Source of the DNA: Aromatoleum petrolei
GTDB lineage: Bacteria > Pseudomonadota > Gammaproteobacteria > Burkholderiales > Rhodocyclaceae
Length of the DNA: 64,000 bases
Assembly (NCBI RefSeq): GCF_017894385.1
Contig: NZ_CP059560.1
Location: forward strand, 3,419,501-3,483,500
Direction of reading: 5' to 3'
How positions within the stretch are numbered: the stretch's first letter is position 1; each line of letters begins with the position of its first letter. The translations under genes were made by a program, and so were the position numbers. Of the stretch, positions 60,770 to 64,000 are shown in pieces. The notes beneath the pieces are model-generated. The model saw nothing but the letters and a program-made list of their open reading frames with translations. It was not told the origin of the DNA and ran no database searches.

Positions 60770-60801
60770 AAAAGCCCCGCAGATCGCTCGGCGGGGCTTT
60801 T
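60770..60801. terminator. Bidirectional intrinsic terminator between pilU and phasin
   Basis: AAAAGCCCCGC (60770-60780) pairs with GCGGGGCTTTT (60791-60801) with a 10-base loop. Both strands end with a T-run, so it serves the convergent pilU and phasin genes. Confidence 0.88.
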
Positions 60802-60852
60802 CGTTGACGCGCGGTCCCGAAAGGGAACGCGCGTCGATGAATCAGAAGGCGA

Positions 60853-61413
60853 TCAGGCAGCCTTCTTCGATGCGGTCTTGGCGGTGGCGCTCACGGCCTT
60901 GACGGTGGCGTTGGTCGCGGCGGCGACGTTCGCCTCGGCGATCTCGGCGACCTGCTTGGCAGCCTTGCTGACGCTGTCGTAGGCGCTGTTGGCGGCAGCG
61001 ATGGCCGACTTGACGGCGGCGACGGCGACGTCCGAACCGGCCGGAGCCGACTTGGCAGCCTTGTCGAGGGCGGCGGCCAGGCTCTTGTTCAGCTCGGCGA
61101 TCTGGGCTTCGACCAGCTTCGAGACTTCTTCCTGACCCTGCGAGGCGATTTCATACACGCTGCGGTTGTAGGCCACGGCCTTCTCGACCAGCGGCTGAAC
61201 CAGAGCGGCCTGCAGACCCAGGAACTCCTGGGCGTCCTTCGCGCCGAGCAGAGCCTTGGAATTGGCCAGACCGTCTTCGAGGATCGAACGGGCGGTGTTC
61301 AGGTTCAGGGCGGCGAAACGCTCGGCGCTGGCGAAAGCGTTGTTGGCCAGGGTCAGCAGGGTTTCGACATTGGCTTTGTTGGTGGCGGCAAATTGCTCGG
61401 GGGTTGCAAACAT
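60853..61413 (-). CDS. Phasin (PHA granule-associated protein)
   Basis: A 186-residue phasin. It opens FATPEQFAATNKANVETLLTLAN, with the phasin_2 segments ASAERFAALNLNTARS and EFLGLQAALVQPLVEKAVAYNRSVYEIA, and ends with an Ala/Lys-rich tail. Coats polyhydroxyalkanoate granules and controls their size. Start at ATG 61413 (MFATPEQ) because AGGAG sits correctly ahead of it; ATG 61419 is too close to that site. Upstream are several TGC-N3-GCA-type repeats suited to a PhaR-like repressor. This fits a PHA-forming host. Confidence 0.92.
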   Translation of the reverse strand: MFATPEQFAATNKANVETLLTLANNAFASAERFAALNLNTARSILEDGLANSKALLGAKDAQEFLGLQAALVQPLVEKAVAYNRSVYEIASQGQEEVSKLVEAQIAELNKSLAAALDKAAKSAPAGSDVAVAAVKSAIAAANSAYDSVSKAAKQVAEIAEANVAAATNATVKAVSATAKTASKKAA

Positions 61414-61530
61414 TTTCATCTCCTGATGAAGGTTACGTCTGGATTGGGCTTGCTTCGCAACCGCCTGGATGCGTGGTGCGTCGCAACATGGATTCGATTA
61501 TAGGTCGGTGCAACTGCGTGTCAAGTAATT

Positions 61531-61545
61531 TTGTGCGGCGCACAA
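61531..61545 (-). promoter_or_regulatory. Possible PhaR-type operator upstream of phasin
   Basis: TTGTGC-GGC-GCACAA is a perfect 6-bp-arm inverted repeat, 118 bp before the phasin start. Related repeats of TTGC-N3-GCAA type are at 61450-61460 (TTGCTTCGCAA) and near 61477-61486. PhaR repressors bind TGC/GCA-rich dyads in front of phasin genes; assignment is by analogy. Confidence 0.45.
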
Positions 61546-61601
61546 TAAAAATTTAGAAACCCGCGCTGAAGTCCTGCATCGTTCTATGTTGCTGTTTTTT
61601 C

Positions 61602-61622
61602 TTTGTTTCATTGTGAAACAAA
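61602..61622. repeat. 9-bp perfect inverted repeat in the phasin upstream gap
   Basis: TTTGTTTCA (61602-61610) and TGAAACAAA (61614-61622) with a 3-base spacer. Lies between the end of the enoyl-CoA hydratase gene and the phasin promoter. May be a TetR-like operator or a hairpin ending the hydratase message. The 334-bp gap otherwise shows no gene. Confidence 0.45.
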
Positions 61623-61747
61623 TGCCGGGCGGCAGAATCGTCCTTCGTGCCAATGGCATCAATGTCGCCGCGCAGCATGCGTCGCGAAGATTACACGAAA
61701 ATTACGGAGGGGGGCGCCGCCGCAGAATTGCGGCGGCGCAAGAAGCA

Positions 61748-62524
61748 TCAGCGATGCTTGAAGACCGGCTTGCGCTTCTCGACGAAGGCGGCCATGCCTT
61801 CCTTCTGGTCTTCCAGGCCAAAGGCCGAATGGAAGGTGCGACGTTCGAACAGCAGGCCTTCACTGAGGCTGCTTTCGTATGCACGATTGACCGATTCCTT
61901 GATCATCATGATGACCGGCAGCGAGAAGCCGGCAATCACGGTGGCGGCTTCGATCGCCTCGTCGACCAGGCGGTCGGCGGGAATGATGCGGGCGACAAGC
62001 CCGGCGCGCTCGGCCTCGGTGGCGTCCATCATGCGGGCGGTGAGGCACATGTCCATCGCCTTCGCCTTGCCGATCGCGCGCGGCAGGCGCTGCGTGCCGC
62101 CGGCGCCGGGCAGGACGCCGAGCTTGATTTCCGGCTGGCCGAATTTCGCGGTGTCGGCGGCGAAGATCATGTCGCACATCATCGCCAGCTCGCAGCCGCC
62201 GCCCAGAGCGAAGCCGGCGACCGCCGCGATGATGGGCTTGCGACAGGTCCTCAGGCGTTCCCAATTGCGCGTGATGTAGTCGCCCTTGTAGGCGTCCATG
62301 TGCGAGTAGTTCGCCATCGCGCCGATGTCGGCGCCGGCCGCAAAAGCCTTTTCCGAGCCGGTGATGACGATGGCGCCGATGTTCTCGTCCTTCTCGAAGC
62401 CGTCGAGCGCGTAGCCGACTTCATCGATCAGCTGGTCGTTGAGGGCGTTCATCGCCTTCGGGCGATTGAGCGTGATCAGTCCGACCCGTCCGCGTGTTTC
62501 AACGATGATGTTGCTGTACTCCAT
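61748..62524 (-). CDS. Enoyl-CoA hydratase (crotonase type)
   Basis: A 258-residue hydratase adding water to trans-2-enoyl-CoA. Both catalytic Glu are seen ([14 protein letters not shown] and [14 protein letters not shown]); the oxyanion hole is [11 protein letters not shown]. Very typical of PaaF/short-chain enoyl-CoA hydratases. It stands 29 bp after the lptA stop on the same strand, an unusual neighbour. It may serve general beta-oxidation or PHA supply (inference). Confidence 0.93.
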   Translation of the reverse strand: MEYSNIIVETRGRVGLITLNRPKAMNALNDQLIDEVGYALDGFEKDENIGAIVITGSEKAFAAGADIGAMANYSHMDAYKGDYITRNWERLRTCRKPIIAAVAGFALGGGCELAMMCDMIFAADTAKFGQPEIKLGVLPGAGGTQRLPRAIGKAKAMDMCLTARMMDATEAERAGLVARIIPADRLVDEAIEAATVIAGFSLPVIMMIKESVNRAYESSLSEGLLFERRTFHSAFGLEDQKEGMAAFVEKRKPVFKHR

Positions 62525-62553
62525 GCAGTCTCCTCCGTAGCAGGGTGAAGCGG

Positions 62554-63096
62554 TCAGTTGGTCTTCTCGGTGCCGGAATTCTTGGGCTGGATCACCGCAC
62601 GCACGCGCCCGTCGCCGGCAGCACGCGTTTCGGTCTTGCCCGGCTGGTTGGTGACCAGATAGTTCTCGCTCAGCGAGTCGTACTCGATGTAGTGCCCGCG
62701 TACCTCGTCGGCCCCCGATTTGACGTGGGCCTGGTTGAACAGGCGCGCCCGTTCGGCGCGGCTGTCGTACTCAATGCGCTCGGCCTCGCCTTCGACGTAC
62801 TCGTTGCTGCCTTCTCGCTTCTGGCGGAAGGTCGCGAGCTTCTTCTCGCTGCCGGTGGCGACTCCGGACTGGAAGCCGTCGGGTCCCTGGGTGACGACCA
62901 GTTTCGTGCCCTTGATCACCAAGGTGCCCTGGGTCAGGACGACATCGCCTTCGAAGACATGCACCTTGTTACGGTCGTCGACGGTTACGCGGTTGGCCTC
63001 GATGTTGACGGGCTGGTCGCGGTCGGCCCGTTCGGCGAGTGCAGGTTGCGTCAGCAGGCCGAGCGCGAGCAAGGCGGGGAGGGAGGTGCGCTTCAT
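62554..63096 (-). CDS. lptA: LPS-assembly periplasmic protein LptA
   Basis: A 180-residue exported protein: signal peptide [20 protein letters not shown], then OstA-like strands ([34 protein letters not shown]). It bridges the inner and outer membranes in LPS export. ATG 63096 overlaps the stop of lptC by 4 bases. Usually lptB and rpoN follow, but here the next gene is an enoyl-CoA hydratase. Confidence 0.92.
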   Translation of the reverse strand: MKRTSLPALLALGLLTQPALAERADRDQPVNIEANRVTVDDRNKVHVFEGDVVLTQGTLVIKGTKLVVTQGPDGFQSGVATGSEKKLATFRQKREGSNEYVEGEAERIEYDSRAERARLFNQAHVKSGADEVRGHYIEYDSLSENYLVTNQPGKTETRAAGDGRVRAVIQPKNSGTEKTN

Positions 63097-63695
63097 GGTG
63101 TGTTCCGGTGGGAGCGCGGGATATGCACGCGCGCATTGCCGATGAGTTCCAGTGTGCCGAAAATGTTGTCGGATTTCATGCCGTTCGCGTAGGCCGTGCT
63201 CCCGCCCTGGGTGAGCGCCACCGGGTCGGCGGTTGCGGCGCGCTCCTCGTCGGGCCAGATCGTAAGCGAGGAGGACGCGAGGGTCATCTCCGGGCTTCCA
63301 AGGGCGGCATCGCGCCGCGCGCGTACGTCGCCGGCCAAGCGCACTTCTTCGCCCTCGCGCAGCACTTCGCCCTGTTCCGAGCTGAGATGTAGTTGGCGCC
63401 CATCGGCCTCGTAACGCAGGCGGGGGCGTTCGAGCATCGTGACGTCCGCCTGCGGGTGGTGCGTGATCTTGTCGGCCAGCAGCTCGTAGTGCTGGCGGCC
63501 TTCGCGGTCGAACGCGATCAGGCGCGTGCGCTCGGCGATGAAGTCGGGCTCCGCGCGCGTCTGCGCGGACGGGCGGCCTTCGTCGCCGGTGGTGACGCGC
63601 TCCAGCCACAGCGAGGCGCCGGCCACGATGATCAGGCCGGCGAGGGGATAGAGTTGCTGGATGGACGGTTTCACGGCCGGGACTTCAGCTGCCAC
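63093..63695 (-). CDS. lptC: LPS-export protein LptC
   Basis: A protein of up to 200 residues with one N-terminal membrane anchor (LYPLAGLIIVAGASLWLER) and a periplasmic OstA-like domain (LLADKITHHPQADVTMLERP, GEVLREGEEVRLAGDV). Start is GTG 63695 in the open frame, though GTG 63674 (KPSIQQLYPLAG) gives a length and N-terminus closer to LptC proteins. LptC passes LPS from LptBFG to LptA. Overlaps lptA by 4 bp. The kdsD stop is only 39 bp upstream, leaving no room for kdsC. Confidence 0.88.
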   Translation of the reverse strand: MAAEVPAVKPSIQQLYPLAGLIIVAGASLWLERVTTGDEGRPSAQTRAEPDFIAERTRLIAFDREGRQHYELLADKITHHPQADVTMLERPRLRYEADGRQLHLSSEQGEVLREGEEVRLAGDVRARRDAALGSPEMTLASSSLTIWPDEERAATADPVALTQGGSTAYANGMKSDNIFGTLELIGNARVHIPRSHRNTP

Positions 63696-63734
63696 GGATC
63701 GAGTGCAGGCCAGCGGGCTGGGCGGCAGCGTGCA

Positions 63735-64000
63735 TCAGATCACCTTCGCAAGCATGAGGTCGTGGGTCGTCAAGGCGCCCGCCAAGGCGCCTCGATCATC
63801 CACCACCAGCAACTGGTTGATGCGCTGCCGTTCCATCATCTCGGCGGCGGCGACGGCGAGCGCGTCCGGCCCGATGTTGCGCGGGTTGCGCGTCATCACC
63901 GCGGAGATCGTCGCGCTGCGTGCGTCACAGCCGCGTTCCAGCGCCCGGCGCAGGTCGCCGTCGGTGAAGATGCCGATCGGGCGGCCGTCGGCGGCTACCA
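63735..64000 (-). CDS. kdsD: Arabinose-5-phosphate isomerase KdsD, C-terminal part (cut by window edge)
   Basis: The last 87 codons of a KpsF/GutQ-family protein, with CBS-domain sequence: DGRPIGIFTDGDLRRALERG, VMTRNPRNIGPDALAVAAAEMM (shown in part), INQLLVVDD and the terminal LTTHDLMLAKVI. The catalytic SIS domain lies beyond the right edge. KdsD makes arabinose-5-phosphate for KDO; it is usually upstream of kdsC-lptC-lptA. Here the next gene is lptC directly. Confidence 0.85.
   Translation of the reverse strand, partial: VAADGRPIGIFTDGDLRRALERGCDARSATISAVMTRNPRNIGPDALAVAAAEMMERQRINQLLVVDDRGALAGALTTHDLMLAKVI

Noticed and set aside
1-64000. CRISPR arrays, rRNA genes, prophage or intact transposase genes
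   Set aside because: No regular repeat-spacer arrays, rRNA sequence, integrase or transposase frames were found; the only mobile-element hint is the short remnant near 47.7 kb.

Overview
The window is GC-rich DNA from a betaproteobacterium. The chromosomal genes (miaB-phoH-ybeY-corC-lnt, glyQ-glyS-gmhB-plsC, pilU, a polyhydroxyalkanoate phasin, lptC-lptA) and the aromatic/alicyclic catabolic content suggest the order Rhodocyclales (Azoarcus, Aromatoleum or Thauera type). That placement is inferred from gene content and protein style; no database was searched.

Layout. Positions 1-7.9 kb hold unrelated housekeeping or accessory genes: a LysR regulator cut by the window edge, a cupin, a YejK/NdpA-type nucleoid protein, a methyltransferase, an acyl-CoA thioesterase, a bacteriohemerythrin, hydroxypyruvate isomerase, an Epd/GAPDH dehydrogenase and a RidA protein. 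Positions 8-46.8 kb are a large catabolic island. Positions 46.8-47.8 kb are a decay zone with two pseudogene fragments and a possible insertion-sequence end, bordered by a tRNA-Met(CAU). From 47.9 kb on the genes are core chromosome: miaB to lnt, glyQS, gmhB, plsC, an unusual histidine kinase, pilU, phasin, enoyl-CoA hydratase, lptA, lptC and the 3' end of kdsD.

The island has seven transcription units: (1) thiolase and 3-hydroxyacyl-CoA dehydrogenase (minus); (2) NDP-forming acyl-CoA synthetase, two acyl-CoA dehydrogenases and an SDR; (3) a Tat-like flavoprotein dehydrogenase, a c-type cytochrome, an MFS carrier and UspA; (4) SDR, ThuA-like protein and ferredoxin reductase (minus); (5) Rieske oxygenase, quinone oxidoreductase, the envelope set DUF1302/DUF1329/YCF48/RND, a small protein, a VOC protein and a second Rieske oxygenase; (6) TetR regulator and a third Rieske oxygenase; (7) an acetoin-dehydrogenase-like E1alpha/E1beta/E2 complex, two SDRs, a [2Fe-2S] ferredoxin, two enoyl-CoA hydratases and a DMT exporter.

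The main discovery is that each of these seven units has, in its upstream region, one copy of the same roughly 22-bp imperfect inverted repeat (arms like ACAAGCMGG and ACGGTTTT around 4 bp). Where a promoter can be read, the repeat overlaps it. The repeat was not noticed in the other intergenic regions read. The likely reader is the TetR protein at 35159-35842, whose own promoter has the repeat between its -35 and -10. The seven units therefore look like one regulon for a complete pathway: uptake across the envelope, Rieske oxygenation fed by the ferredoxin and its reductase, alcohol/ketone oxidation by SDRs, C-C cleavage by the thiamine-diphosphate complex, CoA activation and beta-oxidation to acetyl-CoA. 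The substrate cannot be read from sequence; a hydrophobic alicyclic, terpenoid or steroid-like compound is the best inference.
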